Shown here in pieces: positions 46,061 to 54,892 of a stretch of DNA of 64,000 bases. Source of the stretch: Siccirubricoccus deserti (GTDB taxonomy: Bacteria; Pseudomonadota; Alphaproteobacteria; Acetobacterales; Acetobacteraceae); contig NZ_JACOMF010000013.1 of NCBI RefSeq assembly GCF_014283215.1, positions 59,634 to 123,633 on the forward strand. The letters are read 5' to 3'. Positions within the stretch are counted from its first letter, which is position 1; each line of letters starts with the position of its first letter. Under the pieces are notes generated by a model. It saw only the letters and a list, made by a program, of their open reading frames with translations. It did no database searches and was not told the origin of the DNA. Both the position numbers and the translations under genes were made by a program.

Positions 46061-46089
46061 AGATTACTGCCGCGGCCGGAGGCGCACAA
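46061..46089 (-). promoter_or_regulatory. predicted promoter of trpL-trpGDC
   Basis: On the minus strand TTGTGC (46089-46084) and TAATCT (46066-46061) are separated by 17 nt, a reasonable housekeeping-sigma pair. Transcription would start about 7 nt further, at the trpL ATG. Score is judged by eye only. Confidence 0.6.
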
Positions 46090-46118
46090 GGGCGAAGCAA
46101 TGGCGCCCGGTGCGCCGT

Positions 46119-46604
46119 TCACCCGGGCGGCACCCCCGCATGCGCGGCCTCGAGGCCGGCGATGTCGAGCTTCACCATGCCCATGACCGCCTGCATCACC
46201 CGCTGCGCCCGGGCCGGATCAGGGTCGCCCAACAGCTTCGGCAGCACCGCCGGGACGATCTGCCACGGAATGCCGTAGCGGTCTTTCAGCCAGCCGCACT
46301 GCTCGGCCCTGCCGCCCCGCGACAGCGCCTCCCACAGCCGGTCGATCTCCGCCTGATCAGAGCAGTCGATCCTGAAGGAGACGGCATGGGTGTACTCGAA
46401 GCGGGTACCGCCATTCAGCGCCATGAAGCCCTGGCCGGCCAGGGTGAACTCGACCACGAGCACCGAGCCGGCATTGCCGGAGGGGCCGTCCATGACGTTG
46501 CGCTGCACCCGGTTGATGCGCGAATCGGGCAGGAGGGAGACGTAGAAGCGGGCCGCTTCTTCGGCCTCGCCGTCGAACCACAGGCAGGGCGCGATCCGGG
46601 ACAT
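46119..46604 (-). CDS. PhnB-like VOC family protein
   Basis: This 161-residue protein belongs to the PhnB / 3-demethylubiquinone-methyltransferase-like branch of the VOC fold. Blocks: RIAPCLWFDGEAEEAARFYV, SLLPDSRINRVQRN, FMALNGGTRFEYTHAVSF, EQCGWLKDRYGIPWQIVPAV and the C-terminal AQRVMQAVMGMVKLDIAGLE. No enzyme activity is known for most members. I prefer the ATG at 46604 (GAGG upstream) to the GTG at 46613. It is in the same direction as, and just after, another VOC gene. Confidence 0.85.
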   Translation of the reverse strand: MSRIAPCLWFDGEAEEAARFYVSLLPDSRINRVQRNVMDGPSGNAGSVLVVEFTLAGQGFMALNGGTRFEYTHAVSFRIDCSDQAEIDRLWEALSRGGRAEQCGWLKDRYGIPWQIVPAVLPKLLGDPDPARAQRVMQAVMGMVKLDIAGLEAAHAGVPPG

Positions 46605-46614
46605 CGACGCCACC

Positions 46615-47046
46615 TCAGGCCGCGGCCGGGCCAGGCTGGACCTCGGCCGCTGCGGCCATATCCATCCACATCACCTCCCAGATGTGGCCGTCCGGATCCT
46701 CGAAGCTGCGGCCGTACATGAAGCCGTGGTCCTGCTTCGGACCAGGATCGGCCCGGCCGCCGGCGGCATCGGCGCTGGCCACCATGGTATCGACCTCGTC
46801 GCGGCTTTCGGCGGAGAGGCAGATCAGCACCGCGCTGCTGCTGCGTGCATCGGCAATGGGCTTGGGCGTGAAGAGGCGGAATTTCTCGTGCGTCAGCAGC
46901 ATGGCGTGGATGGTCTCGGAGAAGACCATGCAGGAGGCTGTGTCGTCGCAGAATTGCAGGTTCCTTCGCGCACCGATGGCCTCGTAGAAGGCTGTCGCGC
47001 GGGCCAGGTCGGTGACCGGCAGGTTGACGAAGATCAGCTTGGCCAT
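46615..47046 (-). CDS. VOC (glyoxalase-like) family protein
   Basis: This 143-residue single-domain protein of the vicinal-oxygen-chelate fold reads KLIFVNLPVTDLARATAFYE, then MYGRSFEDPDGHIWEVMWMD, with the C-terminal Glu of the metal site. It resembles the lactoylglutathione-lyase-like group without a known substrate. The ATG is at 47046; it precedes the PhnB-like gene by 10 nt, so both form one small unit between trpE and the trp operon. Confidence 0.85.
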   Translation of the reverse strand: MAKLIFVNLPVTDLARATAFYEAIGARRNLQFCDDTASCMVFSETIHAMLLTHEKFRLFTPKPIADARSSSAVLICLSAESRDEVDTMVASADAAGGRADPGPKQDHGFMYGRSFEDPDGHIWEVMWMDMAAAAEVQPGPAAA

Positions 47047-47164
47047 GGCGGGACCCCTCCGTTGGAACTGGCCAGAGGACGCATGGCCGTGGCCCGCTCC
47101 GACAGCAGGGCTGAAAAAAACCGGGCCGCGCACCCGTCGCCAGGCGGAGGCGCGGCCCAAGGGG

Positions 47165-48043
47165 TCAGCGGGCGGGTGGCCCGAAGCCGTAGAGCCGCGC
47201 CGGGTTGTCGACCAGGATCGCCTGCCGTTGCGCCTCGGCCGGTGCCCACTCGCCGAGGCAATCCAGCAGCACGCCATCATCCGGTACATCCTCGTCCCGC
47301 AGCAGCGAGGGATGCGGCCAGTCGGTGCCCCAGACGCAGCGTTCGGGCGCTGCGGCGATCATCGCCCGCGCCATGCCGGCGACATCGGCATAGGGTGCGC
47401 CGGTGGAAGACCGGTAGCCGCAGAGCTTGGCCCAGGCGCCACGCTCCAGCAGCCGCAGCAGTGCCTTGAAGCCGGGGTTCTCGACGCCGCCCTCGGTGCT
47501 CTGCACCCCGCCCATGTGGTCGACCACCAGCGGGCAGGGCAGCCGTGCCAGTACGCTCTCCAGCGCCACCATCTCGGCGCTGTGGGCATAGAGCTGCAAA
47601 TGCCAGCCGAGGGTCGCCAGCTTCTCCCCCAGCGCCTCCAGCTGCTCCAGCGGGGTGCCATTGCCGGAGACGGCGTTGAACCGCACGCCGCAGGCGCCGC
47701 GCGGCGCCATGGCCTTCAGGGCCGCCAGGCCGAAGCTCTCATCGACCACCACCACGGCGCGGGCGCGGTCGAGGCCCATGGCCTCCACCGCATCCAGGGT
47801 CACCGCATTGTCGGTGCCGTAGATGCTCGGCTGCACCACCACCGTGCGCGACAGGCCGATTGTGGACAGCATGTCGAGGTACATGCCGATCGAGGCCTCG
47901 GGCGGGGTATAGCCGCGGCCGGGCGAAAGCGGGTAGCGATGGTAGGGACCGAATATGTGCATGTGGCAGTCGGTACTGCCAGGCGGCGGGGTCCAGCTGG
48001 GCTTGGACGTCGCGGCGCGGGGGCCGGGGCAGGGGCGGGTCAT
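47165..48043 (-). CDS. LigI-like amidohydrolase (2-pyrone-4,6-dicarboxylate lactonase type)
   Basis: This TIM-barrel metal-dependent hydrolase has 292 residues. STDCHMHIFGPYHRYPLSPG near residue 20 carries the metal HxH motif, VVDHMGGVQ and WGTDWPHPSLL contain further catalytic residues, and the C-terminal ILVDNPARLYGF is typical of the family. LigI opens the lactone ring of 2-pyrone-4,6-dicarboxylate; lactones such as those of sugar acids are alternatives. The ATG at 48043 follows GGAGGA. The 231 bases up to trpE (48104-48334) hold no intact gene. Confidence 0.82.
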   Translation of the reverse strand: MTRPCPGPRAATSKPSWTPPPGSTDCHMHIFGPYHRYPLSPGRGYTPPEASIGMYLDMLSTIGLSRTVVVQPSIYGTDNAVTLDAVEAMGLDRARAVVVVDESFGLAALKAMAPRGACGVRFNAVSGNGTPLEQLEALGEKLATLGWHLQLYAHSAEMVALESVLARLPCPLVVDHMGGVQSTEGGVENPGFKALLRLLERGAWAKLCGYRSSTGAPYADVAGMARAMIAAAPERCVWGTDWPHPSLLRDEDVPDDGVLLDCLGEWAPAEAQRQAILVDNPARLYGFGPPAR

Positions 48044-48300
48044 GCTGTGTCCTCCGATGGAGGCAGTTTCGCCCGGATCAGGCGGCGCGGCCATCCTCCG
48101 CATGGTCGAAAGCCGCGCGCCGGGCAGTCAGCGCCGACAGGACAGCCCCCGCTCCATCCAGTCGAGCTGGCGTAGCGTCACCCGGCGGCGCCGCAGCCGT
48201 GCCGGTTGGCCGGCAAGGCCTCGGGCGGCTGCCCCAGCGCAGCGCCTGCGCCAGCCGCGCCTTCTCCGCCGGCAGCGGCGGATCGGTGGCGCCCGCGGAC

Positions 48301-48325
48301 CGGGTTCAGAGGTGAACGCAACCCG
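48301..48325. repeat. hairpin downstream of trpE, possibly of the TTCA/TGAA family
   Basis: CGGGTTCA-GAGG-TGAAC-GC-AACCCG pairs 5 bp plus outer arms with a bulge. The TTCA-N4-TGAA geometry matches the core of the dispersed palindromes. It lies 10 nt after the trpE stop on the minus strand and could act in transcript termination. Confidence 0.4.
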
Positions 48326-48334
48326 CCTTCGCGG

Positions 48335-49849
48335 TCACGCCGCGCCCTGCTTCCGCCCCGCGGCGAAGCGCACCGCCTCCTCCGCCGCGCGGAACAGCGC
48401 GCGCGCCTTCTGCCTGGTTTCCTCGTACTCCGCCTGCGGGTTGCTGTCGGCCACCACCCCGGCGCCGGCCTGCACATGCATCACCCCATCCTTCACCAGC
48501 GCCATGCGCAGGCCGATGCAGGTGTCCATGCCGCCGTCAGCGCCGAAATAGCCGAAGCCGCCGGCGTAGATGCCGCGGCGGGAGGGCTCCAGCTCCTCGA
48601 TGATCTGCATCGCCCGTACCTTGGGCGCGCCGGTCAGCGTGCCTGCGGGGAAGCCGCCGGCCAGCGCCTCCAGCGCTGAGAGGCCGGGGCGCAGCCTGCC
48701 TTTCACCTCGGAGCCGATGTGCATCACCTGCGAATAGCGCTCGATCTGGAACTGTGAGGTGACCTTGACGCTGCCGATGGCCGAGACCCGGCCGACGTCG
48801 TTGCGGCCGAGATCGAGCAGCATCAGATGCTCCGCCCGCTCCTTGGGGTCGGCGAGCAGCTCGATCTCAAGCGCCTTGTCCTCCTCCGGCGTCGTGCCGC
48901 GGCGGCGGGTGCCGGCGAGTGGGCGGATGGTCACCTCGCCATCGCGTAGCCGCACCAGGATCTCCGGGCTGGCGCCGACCGCGGCGAAGCTGGCGAAGTC
49001 GAAGAAGAACAGGAAGGGCGCCGGGTTGATCCGCCGCAGCGCGCGATACAGCGCGAAGGGCGGCAGGGCGAAGGGCGCCGAGAAGCGCTGACTTGGCACG
49101 ATCTGGAAGCAGTCGCCGGCGCGGATGTATTCCTTGGCGCGCTCCACCGCGGCGATGAAGCCCGCCTCGGTGAAATTGCTGCTGGGCTCCGGCGGGCGCG
49201 GCAGGCTGACCGGCGCGGCGGGGCGGGGCAGGGGACGGTCGAGCGCCGCCTCCGCCTCATCCAGCCTAGCCTGCGCCGCATCCCAGGCGGCCTGCATGTC
49301 GAGACCGGGTTGCGGCCATACCGTGGTGAACAGCGACAGCGCATCGCGCACATGGTCGAACACCGCGACCAGGGTCGGGCGCACCAGGACCGCATCGGGA
49401 ATACCGAGCACATCGGCGTTCTTCGCCGGCAGCCGCTCCATCAGCCGGACCATGTCGTAGCCAAGGTAGCCGAACAGCCCGGTGGCGATCGGCGGCAGCC
49501 CCGCCGGCAGCGGCAGAAGATTGGCGGCGAGCAGCGCCCGAAGGCTGTCCAGTGCCGGCTCGCCCGCCGGTTCGAAGGCATGCGGCGCGGCGAGGGCGTG
49601 GCGGTTGATCTCCGCCGCGCCGTCGCGGCAGCGCCAGATCAGGTCGGGCTCCATGCCGATGGCGGAGTAGCGGCCGCGGGCGGAGCCGCCCTCGACGCTT
49701 TCCAGCAGGAAGGCGTTGGGCTTGCCGGCCGCCAGCTTGAGGAAGGCGCCGACCGGCGTGTCCAGATCCGCCACCCGCTCCCGCCACAGCACCTGGCCCT
49801 GCCCGGCGGCAAGACCTGCGCTGAAGCTGGCGAAATCGGGGAACGGCAT
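48335..49849 (-). CDS. trpE: anthranilate synthase component I
   Basis: This enzyme converts chorismate to anthranilate with ammonia from TrpG; 504 residues. The tryptophan feedback site is FLLESVEGGSARGRYSAIGM near residue 48, and the chorismate-binding half has RAGDCFQIVPSQRFS, IRPLAGTRRRG, LLDLGRNDVGRV, and GGFPAGTLTGAPKVRAM. It is unlinked from the attenuated trpGDC unit, and I found no Trp-rich leader in front of it, so its control probably rests on feedback inhibition or another mechanism. Confidence 0.95.
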   Translation of the reverse strand: MPFPDFASFSAGLAAGQGQVLWRERVADLDTPVGAFLKLAAGKPNAFLLESVEGGSARGRYSAIGMEPDLIWRCRDGAAEINRHALAAPHAFEPAGEPALDSLRALLAANLLPLPAGLPPIATGLFGYLGYDMVRLMERLPAKNADVLGIPDAVLVRPTLVAVFDHVRDALSLFTTVWPQPGLDMQAAWDAAQARLDEAEAALDRPLPRPAAPVSLPRPPEPSSNFTEAGFIAAVERAKEYIRAGDCFQIVPSQRFSAPFALPPFALYRALRRINPAPFLFFFDFASFAAVGASPEILVRLRDGEVTIRPLAGTRRRGTTPEEDKALEIELLADPKERAEHLMLLDLGRNDVGRVSAIGSVKVTSQFQIERYSQVMHIGSEVKGRLRPGLSALEALAGGFPAGTLTGAPKVRAMQIIEELEPSRRGIYAGGFGYFGADGGMDTCIGLRMALVKDGVMHVQAGAGVVADSNPQAEYEETRQKARALFRAAEEAVRFAAGRKQGAA

Positions 49850-49967
49850 CGGTGGGGACTCCTGTCCTTGGGCAGGCCGCGTAGGGGCGGGATCGCCCGG
49901 CGGGGACCTGCTCGATCGAGCATAGGCTGGGATGGCTTCAGCGCGCGAGCGCCAGAGGCCGCCGGGG

Positions 49968-50005
49968 CAGGTTCAGGCTGACCGTGCAGGGCCAGCATGA
50001 ACCTG
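49968..50005. terminator. stable hairpin between ppiD and trpE
   Basis: CAGGTTCA/TGAACCTG (8 bp) plus GCTG/CAGC (4 bp) after one mismatch form a 38-nt hairpin starting 2 nt after the ppiD stop on the minus strand. There is no T-tract. It may limit read-through into trpE or stabilise the ppiD mRNA. The gap 49850-50007 shows nothing else. Confidence 0.45.
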
Positions 50006-50007
50006 AA

Positions 50008-51900
50008 TTAGGGCTGCGCGAGCTGGTCCACCAGCCGCGGGTTGATCCGCACATTCGAGCGGGCCCGCAGCGCCGTCATGAACTGCATCTCGAGGTCATT
50101 CGCCATCGCCTGCGCCGTCTCGCCGCGGATGCGGGCCATCGCCGCCGCATCAGCGTCCGGGTCGGCCGGGGTCACCTCGGTGAGCTGGGCAACGGTGAAG
50201 CCAGTGCGGGTCGGCACCATGGTCGTCTCGTTCAGCTTCAACTCGAACAACGGCGCCAGCAGCTCCGGCGGCACCGGCGCGTCCTGGCGCTGGTCGCGCC
50301 GCAGCGCGCCCACCTCCCGGAAGCCGAGCCCGGCCTCGCGCGCTGCCTCGGCCAGCGGCTTGCCTCCGCGGGTCGCGGCCAGCAGCGCCGCGGCGCGCTC
50401 CTCCTGCACCCGGCGCTTCGCCTCCGCGATGAAGGCCTCGCGCACCGCCGGCTCCACCGCCTCGAAGGGCTTCAGGGCCGGTGGCACCACCTCGTTGATG
50501 GTGACCGCGACGAAGCCGGCCTCGGTCTCGGCGAGGCGGGGGGCGGCACCGCGCTCGGCGGTGAAGATGGCACGCAGCAGCGGCTGGCGGGACGCTTCGA
50601 TCACCGGCAAGGCCACCTCCTGGCCCTCGGCGTCATGCCCGGTGGCATCGGTGCGGATGGCGGCGAAGCCGAGGTTGAAGCGCTGCGCCGCCTCGGCCAG
50701 CGTGGCGCCGCCGGCCAGCGCATCCTCCACCTTGTTCGCGCGATCGAAGGCCAGGTCGGCGGCCTTCTCCTGCGCCAGCTCGTGGCGCAGCGTGTCACGC
50801 ACCTCGGCCAGGGTTCGGGCATGGCCAGGCTCGATCTTCTCCACCTTCAGCACATGCCAGCCGAAGGGGCTCTGCACTGGGTCGGTGACACCGCCCTCGG
50901 CCACGCCGAAGGCAGCCTCGGCGAGTTCGGGCAGCGGCAGGCCCGCGCGGTCGAGGCTGCCGAGGTCCACCGCCTGGCCGCCGGCCTCGTCCGCCTGGGC
51001 GGTGATGGCGGCGAAATCGGCGCCGCCCTTCCAGGCCTCCGCGATCGCCCGCGCCTTGGCCTCGTCGGGCACCAGCACCTGGTGGATGCTGCGGTGCTCC
51101 GCCGTCTCGAACTGGCCGCGGCGCGCCTCATAGGCGGCGGCGATCTCCTGGTCGGTGACCTCCACCTCGCGCGACAGCAGCTCGGCGGTCAGCACCGCCA
51201 CGCTGGCGTCGCGCAGTTCGGGCGTGGAGAAGCGTTCCGGGTTGTTCTCATGGTAGCGGCGAAGCTGCGCCTCCTCGGGCGCCGGCGGCTCCGGCGCGTC
51301 GGCGACGGCCAGCGAGACCACGGTCGCCGCGCGCTGCTCGCCCTGCCAGCGCAGCAGCGGCCTGACCAGCGCGTCCGGCGCGGCGGCGCCGGCGCGCACC
51401 GCCTGCGCCACCTGCTGGCGCGCCAGGTCGGCCCGCACCAGGGCAAGGAAGCCGGCTTCAGTCAGGTCGTTGCTGCGCAGGAAATTCTCGAACACCGGGC
51501 GGCTGAACTGGCCGTCCATGCCGCGGAAGCCCTGGATGCCGAAGATGAACTCGCGCACCGCCGCGTCCGGTACGGTAAGGTTCAGTCGCTGCGTCTCGCC
51601 GCGCACCACGCGGTCGAGTACCAGCTGCTCGATCGCCTGTTCGGTGACGGCACGGCGGATGCGCGGGTCATTCTCGAATTGCGCGCCGAGCTGCCGGGCG
51701 AGGCGCTGCATCTCCCGCCGCACCGACGCCTGCGCGTCGTCGAGGGTGATCGCCTGGTCGCCGACCCGCGCCACCGAATCGTCACGGCCGAAATCGCGCA
51801 CGGCATCGCCGATGCCCCAGACAGCGAAGGAGGCGATCAGCAGGACGAAGAGCAGCTTCGCCAACCAGGTGCCGGCCATGCGGCGGAGGGCAGTGAGCAT
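50008..51900 (-). CDS. ppiD: periplasmic peptidyl-prolyl isomerase PpiD (SurA N-domain/parvulin)
   Basis: This membrane-anchored periplasmic chaperone has 630 residues. One membrane helix is near the N-terminus (LAKLLFVLLIASFAVWGIGD), followed by the SurA-N-like domain (VARVGDQAITLDDAQASVRR) and a parvulin domain at about 265-365 (HRSIHQVLVPDEAKARAIAE to PFGWHVLKVEKIEPG). The long C-terminal part is helical. The ATG at 51900 matches the family start; the open frame continues upstream across tpiA in antisense and is not coding. It is divergent from tpiA, a common alphaproteobacterial order with trpE downstream. Confidence 0.92.
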   Translation of the reverse strand: MLTALRRMAGTWLAKLLFVLLIASFAVWGIGDAVRDFGRDDSVARVGDQAITLDDAQASVRREMQRLARQLGAQFENDPRIRRAVTEQAIEQLVLDRVVRGETQRLNLTVPDAAVREFIFGIQGFRGMDGQFSRPVFENFLRSNDLTEAGFLALVRADLARQQVAQAVRAGAAAPDALVRPLLRWQGEQRAATVVSLAVADAPEPPAPEEAQLRRYHENNPERFSTPELRDASVAVLTAELLSREVEVTDQEIAAAYEARRGQFETAEHRSIHQVLVPDEAKARAIAEAWKGGADFAAITAQADEAGGQAVDLGSLDRAGLPLPELAEAAFGVAEGGVTDPVQSPFGWHVLKVEKIEPGHARTLAEVRDTLRHELAQEKAADLAFDRANKVEDALAGGATLAEAAQRFNLGFAAIRTDATGHDAEGQEVALPVIEASRQPLLRAIFTAERGAAPRLAETEAGFVAVTINEVVPPALKPFEAVEPAVREAFIAEAKRRVQEERAAALLAATRGGKPLAEAAREAGLGFREVGALRRDQRQDAPVPPELLAPLFELKLNETTMVPTRTGFTVAQLTEVTPADPDADAAAMARIRGETAQAMANDLEMQFMTALRARSNVRINPRLVDQLAQP

Positions 51901-52035
51901 CGTGGTCCGTGCGGGGTTGCCCCGCGGTCCATAGCGGAGCGGGGGCAGGTTGCCAAACCGTGTTACCCTCGGTAGCGGAATGCCGGCCTGCGCCATGGCT
52001 TGCAGCGCGGGCCGCAACGAAACAGGAGGGTTTCC

Positions 52036-52794
52036 GTGACACCAGGCGTGCGCCCGCTGATCGCCGGCAATTGGAAGATGCACGGCAGCCTGCTCGACTC
52101 GGCCGCCCTGGCCGAGGCGGTGAGCGCCGGCGCCGCGACGGCCGGACCCGCGGCGGAGCTGCTGGTCTGCCCGCCGTTTCCCTATATCCAGCCAACCGCG
52201 GCGGCGCTGCTGGGCAAGGGTGTCGCCGTCGGCGGCCAGGATTGCCATGCCGCGGCGAAGGGCGCGCATACCGGCGATGTTGCGGCGGTGATGCTGCGGG
52301 ATGTCGGCGCCACCCATGTCATCCTCGGCCATTCCGAGCGCCGGGCGGATCACGGCGAGACCGATGCGGCGGTGCGCGCCAAGGCGGAGGCGGCGCTGGC
52401 TGCCGGCCTCACTCCCATCGTCTGCGTCGGCGAGAGCGAGGCCCAGCGGCTGGCCGGCAAGGCGGAGGCGGTGGTGACAGGCCAGCTCGACGGCAGCCTG
52501 CCGGAGGGCTTCGCCGCCGCCGGAGGAGTGGTCGCCTATGAGCCGGTCTGGGCGATCGGCACCGGCCGGACGCCGACCGAGGCGGAGATCGCCGCCATCC
52601 ATGCGGCGATCCGTGCCAATCTCACGGCGCAGTTCGGTGCGCCGGGCGGCGGGTTGCGGATCCTCTACGGCGGCTCGGTGAAGCCCGGCAATGCGAAGGC
52701 GATCCTGGCGCTGCCGCATGTGGATGGCGCGCTGGTGGGCGGCGCCAGCCTGGTGGCGGCGGATTTCCTGGCAATCGCCGCGGCTGCGGGGTGA
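52036..52794 (+). CDS. tpiA: triosephosphate isomerase
   Basis: This glycolytic TIM-barrel enzyme interconverts dihydroxyacetone phosphate and glyceraldehyde 3-phosphate; 252 residues. IAGNWKMHG carries the Asn-Lys pair, VILGHSERR the catalytic His, VVAYEPVWAIGTGRTP the catalytic Glu and loop 6, and ILYGGSVKPGNA the phosphate loop. The GTG at 52036 is chosen because AGGAGGG lies 5 nt upstream. No secG follows, unlike in many relatives. Confidence 0.96.
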   Translation: MTPGVRPLIAGNWKMHGSLLDSAALAEAVSAGAATAGPAAELLVCPPFPYIQPTAAALLGKGVAVGGQDCHAAAKGAHTGDVAAVMLRDVGATHVILGHSERRADHGETDAAVRAKAEAALAAGLTPIVCVGESEAQRLAGKAEAVVTGQLDGSLPEGFAAAGGVVAYEPVWAIGTGRTPTEAEIAAIHAAIRANLTAQFGAPGGGLRILYGGSVKPGNAKAILALPHVDGALVGGASLVAADFLAIAAAAG

Positions 52795-52856
52795 CGAGAG
52801 GGACGCCGTCCCACTCGCGCTCCCTCTGGCGAAGACCGAAGCGCCTTTGGAGATTT

Positions 52857-52934
52857 TGAGTTCTTGAACTCAGGCCGGTCCAGGGGGCGCTTGCCCCCTG
52901 GCGGATGGAGTCCGGGGAAGGCAGCGCCTTCCCC
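52857..52934. repeat. intergenic element with three palindromes after tpiA
   Basis: In 78 bp there are three perfect palindromes: TGAGTTC-TT-GAACTCA (52857-52872), CCAGGGGGC-GCTT-GCCCCCTGG (52880-52901) and GGGGAAGGC-AGC-GCCTTCCCC (52914-52934). Elements built from paired GGGGGC and GGGGAAGGC hairpins are, as I recall, common between genes in Acetobacteraceae. It lies between convergent tpiA and dadA and could terminate both. The gap 52795-53059 has no gene. Confidence 0.7.
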
Positions 52935-53059
52935 AGCTACGCCGTCAGCGGTTTCAGCGGCGGCCGTCTGACATTGATGCCGCTGCAGCCGGGCGTGCGG
53001 TATTCCGTGGCCATGCCCTCCTGCGTGGCCGCCGAGTTGGCGGCTCGCGGGAGGCAGCG

Positions 53060-54319
53060 TTACGCCGCGGCGTAACGTGAGAGCGCGAGGTCCGCGTGAT
53101 CGATTTCCGGCGCCCGGCCGGTGACCAGATCGGCCAGCAGCCGGCCGCTGCCGCAGGCCATGGTCCAGCCGAGGGTGCCATGGCCGGTGTTCAGCAGCAG
53201 GTTGCGATAGCGGGTCGGCCCGACCACCGGCGTGCCATCCGGCGTCATCGGCCGGAGGCCGGTCCAGAAGCTGGCCCGGGCCAGGTCGCCGCCGCGCGGG
53301 AAGAGGTCGCCGACCGAATGCGCCAGAGTGTCCCGCCGCGGGCCGCGCAGGCGGAGCGAGAAGCCGGCCAGCTCCGCCGTGCCGCCGACCCGGATGCGGT
53401 CGCCAAGCCGGGTGATGGCGACCTTGTAGGTCTCGTCCATCACGGTCGAGACCGGCGCCGCCGCCGCATCGGTGATCGGCAGGGTCAGCGAATAGCCCTT
53501 CACCGGATAGACCGGCAGATGCACGCCGAGCGGCCGCAGCAGGGCCGGGGAGTAGCTGCCCATGGCGACCACGTAGCGGTCAGCGGTGAAGTGCCCCTGG
53601 TCGGTGACGACGCCGCTGACCTCGCCCGCCTCGGTCTCCAGCCCGCGAATGGTGACGCCGTGGCGGAACGCCACCCCGGCGGCGGCAGCCAGCGCCGCCA
53701 ACCGCTGGGTGAAGACATGGGCGTCGCCGGTCTCGTCGCCTGGCAGCCGCAGCCCGCCGACATACTTGCCCGGCACCAGGCCAAGCGCTGGCTCGGCGGC
53801 GATGCAGCCGGCCGGATCAAGCAGCTCATAGGGCACCTTGAAGCCGTCCAGCACCGCGGTGTCGCTGCCGACGGCGTCAATCTGCTTCTGGGTGCGGAAG
53901 AGCTGCAGCGTACCCTTCGCCCGTTCGTCATAGGCGATGCCGGTGTCTGCCCTGAGGTCGCGCAGCACGTCGCGGCTGTACTCGGCGAGGCGAACCATCC
54001 GGCCCTTGTTCACGCCATAGGCTGCGGTGGTGCAATTCGCCAGCATCTGGCCGAGCCACCGGTACAGACCATGATCGAGTTGCGGCCAGAAGACGAACGG
54101 CCGATGACGCATCATCAGCCATTTCAGCGCCTTGATCGGGATGCCTGGGCCGGCCCATGGGGCGGAATAGCCCGGCGAGACCTGGCCGGCATTGGCAAAG
54201 CTGGTTTCCATGCCGGCGGCCGGCTGGCGGTCCAGCACCGTCACCTCATGGCCGGCGCGGGCCAGGTACCAGGCGCTGGTGACGCCAACCACGCCACTGC
54301 CGAGGATCAGAACCCGCAT
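53060..54319 (-). CDS. dadA: D-amino acid dehydrogenase small subunit
   Basis: This FAD-dependent, membrane-associated enzyme oxidises D-amino acids (chiefly D-alanine) to keto acids; 419 residues. [20 protein letters not shown] is the FAD Rossmann loop, [20 protein letters not shown] follows as in DadA, and [15 protein letters not shown] with [20 protein letters not shown] close the FAD site. It is divergent from an Lrp-type regulator, the usual dad control arrangement. No alanine racemase gene is adjacent. Confidence 0.93.
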   Translation of the reverse strand: MRVLILGSGVVGVTSAWYLARAGHEVTVLDRQPAAGMETSFANAGQVSPGYSAPWAGPGIPIKALKWLMMRHRPFVFWPQLDHGLYRWLGQMLANCTTAAYGVNKGRMVRLAEYSRDVLRDLRADTGIAYDERAKGTLQLFRTQKQIDAVGSDTAVLDGFKVPYELLDPAGCIAAEPALGLVPGKYVGGLRLPGDETGDAHVFTQRLAALAAAAGVAFRHGVTIRGLETEAGEVSGVVTDQGHFTADRYVVAMGSYSPALLRPLGVHLPVYPVKGYSLTLPITDAAAAPVSTVMDETYKVAITRLGDRIRVGGTAELAGFSLRLRGPRRDTLAHSVGDLFPRGGDLARASFWTGLRPMTPDGTPVVGPTRYRNLLLNTGHGTLGWTMACGSGRLLADLVTGRAPEIDHADLALSRYAAA

Positions 54320-54384
54320 CGCCGCCTCCTTCGTTCCAGCTGAAGCTAGGCCGCAGAGCCTGCAAATTTCCCGCTGATCCTTCG

Positions 54385-54411
54385 CAATTACTGCCCATAT
54401 GGCCCAAATTG
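54385..54411. promoter_or_regulatory. 27-bp dyad in the dadA-lrp gap (candidate Lrp site)
   Basis: CAATT-N3-GCC-N5-GGC-N3-AATTG is symmetric about position 54398 in all named bases. It lies midway between the divergent starts in a locally AT-richer 126-bp gap, as expected for an Lrp/AsnC dimer site. Assignment is by position and symmetry only. Confidence 0.5.
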
Positions 54412-54445
54412 TGGCATGATCATCGAAGATTTCGCAGGAAATTGC

Positions 54446-54892
54446 ATGCCCACGCTGGATGACACCGATCGCGCCATCCTCCGCCTGCTCCGCACCGATG
54501 CACGGATGAGCAATGCCGCCCTGGCCGCAGCGGTGGGGCTCTCACCCTCCGCCTGCCTGCGCCGGCTCCGGCTGCTGGAGCATCGCGGGGTGATCCGCGG
54601 CTATACGGTGGTGCTGGAGGAGGCGCCGCAGCGGGATGGCGTGGTGGTGATCGTGCAGATCACCCTGGAACGCCAGACCGACGATCATCTGCGGCGGTTC
54701 GAGGCAGCGGTGCGGCGCTGCCCCGAGGTGCGGGAGTGCTATCTGATGACCGGCATCGCCGATTACCTGCTGCGGGTCGAGGCGCGCGACGCCGCCGACT
54801 ACGAGCGCCTCCACAAGGAGGCGCTGAGCCGCATGCCCGGCGTCGCCCGCATCCAATCGAGCTTCGCCATCCGCAGCGTGATCCGCGGCTGA
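54446..54892 (+). CDS. Lrp/AsnC family transcriptional regulator
   Basis: This amino-acid-responsive DNA-binding protein has 148 residues. The helix-turn-helix is [20 protein letters not shown] to [20 protein letters not shown], and the RAM ligand domain includes VREYLMTG-like [25 protein letters not shown] lies 5 nt before the ATG at 54446; a longer start at 54416 lacks a site. It is probably the activator or sensor for divergent dadA. Its TGA overlaps the next ATG by one base. Confidence 0.9.
   Translation: MPTLDDTDRAILRLLRTDARMSNAALAAAVGLSPSACLRRLRLLEHRGVIRGYTVVLEEAPQRDGVVVIVQITLERQTDDHLRRFEAAVRRCPEVRECYLMTGIADYLLRVEARDAADYERLHKEALSRMPGVARIQSSFAIRSVIRG

Noticed and set aside
48104..48334. 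Degraded gene between the LigI-like hydrolase and trpE
   Set aside because: Short stretches in different minus-strand frames look protein-like (for example ending LRQLDWMERGLSCRR), but no family could be named and the frames do not join with a single change.
49850..50007. Tryptophan attenuator upstream of trpE
   Set aside because: No leader ORF with Trp codons and no terminator with a T-tract; the only hairpin there sits right after the ppiD stop.
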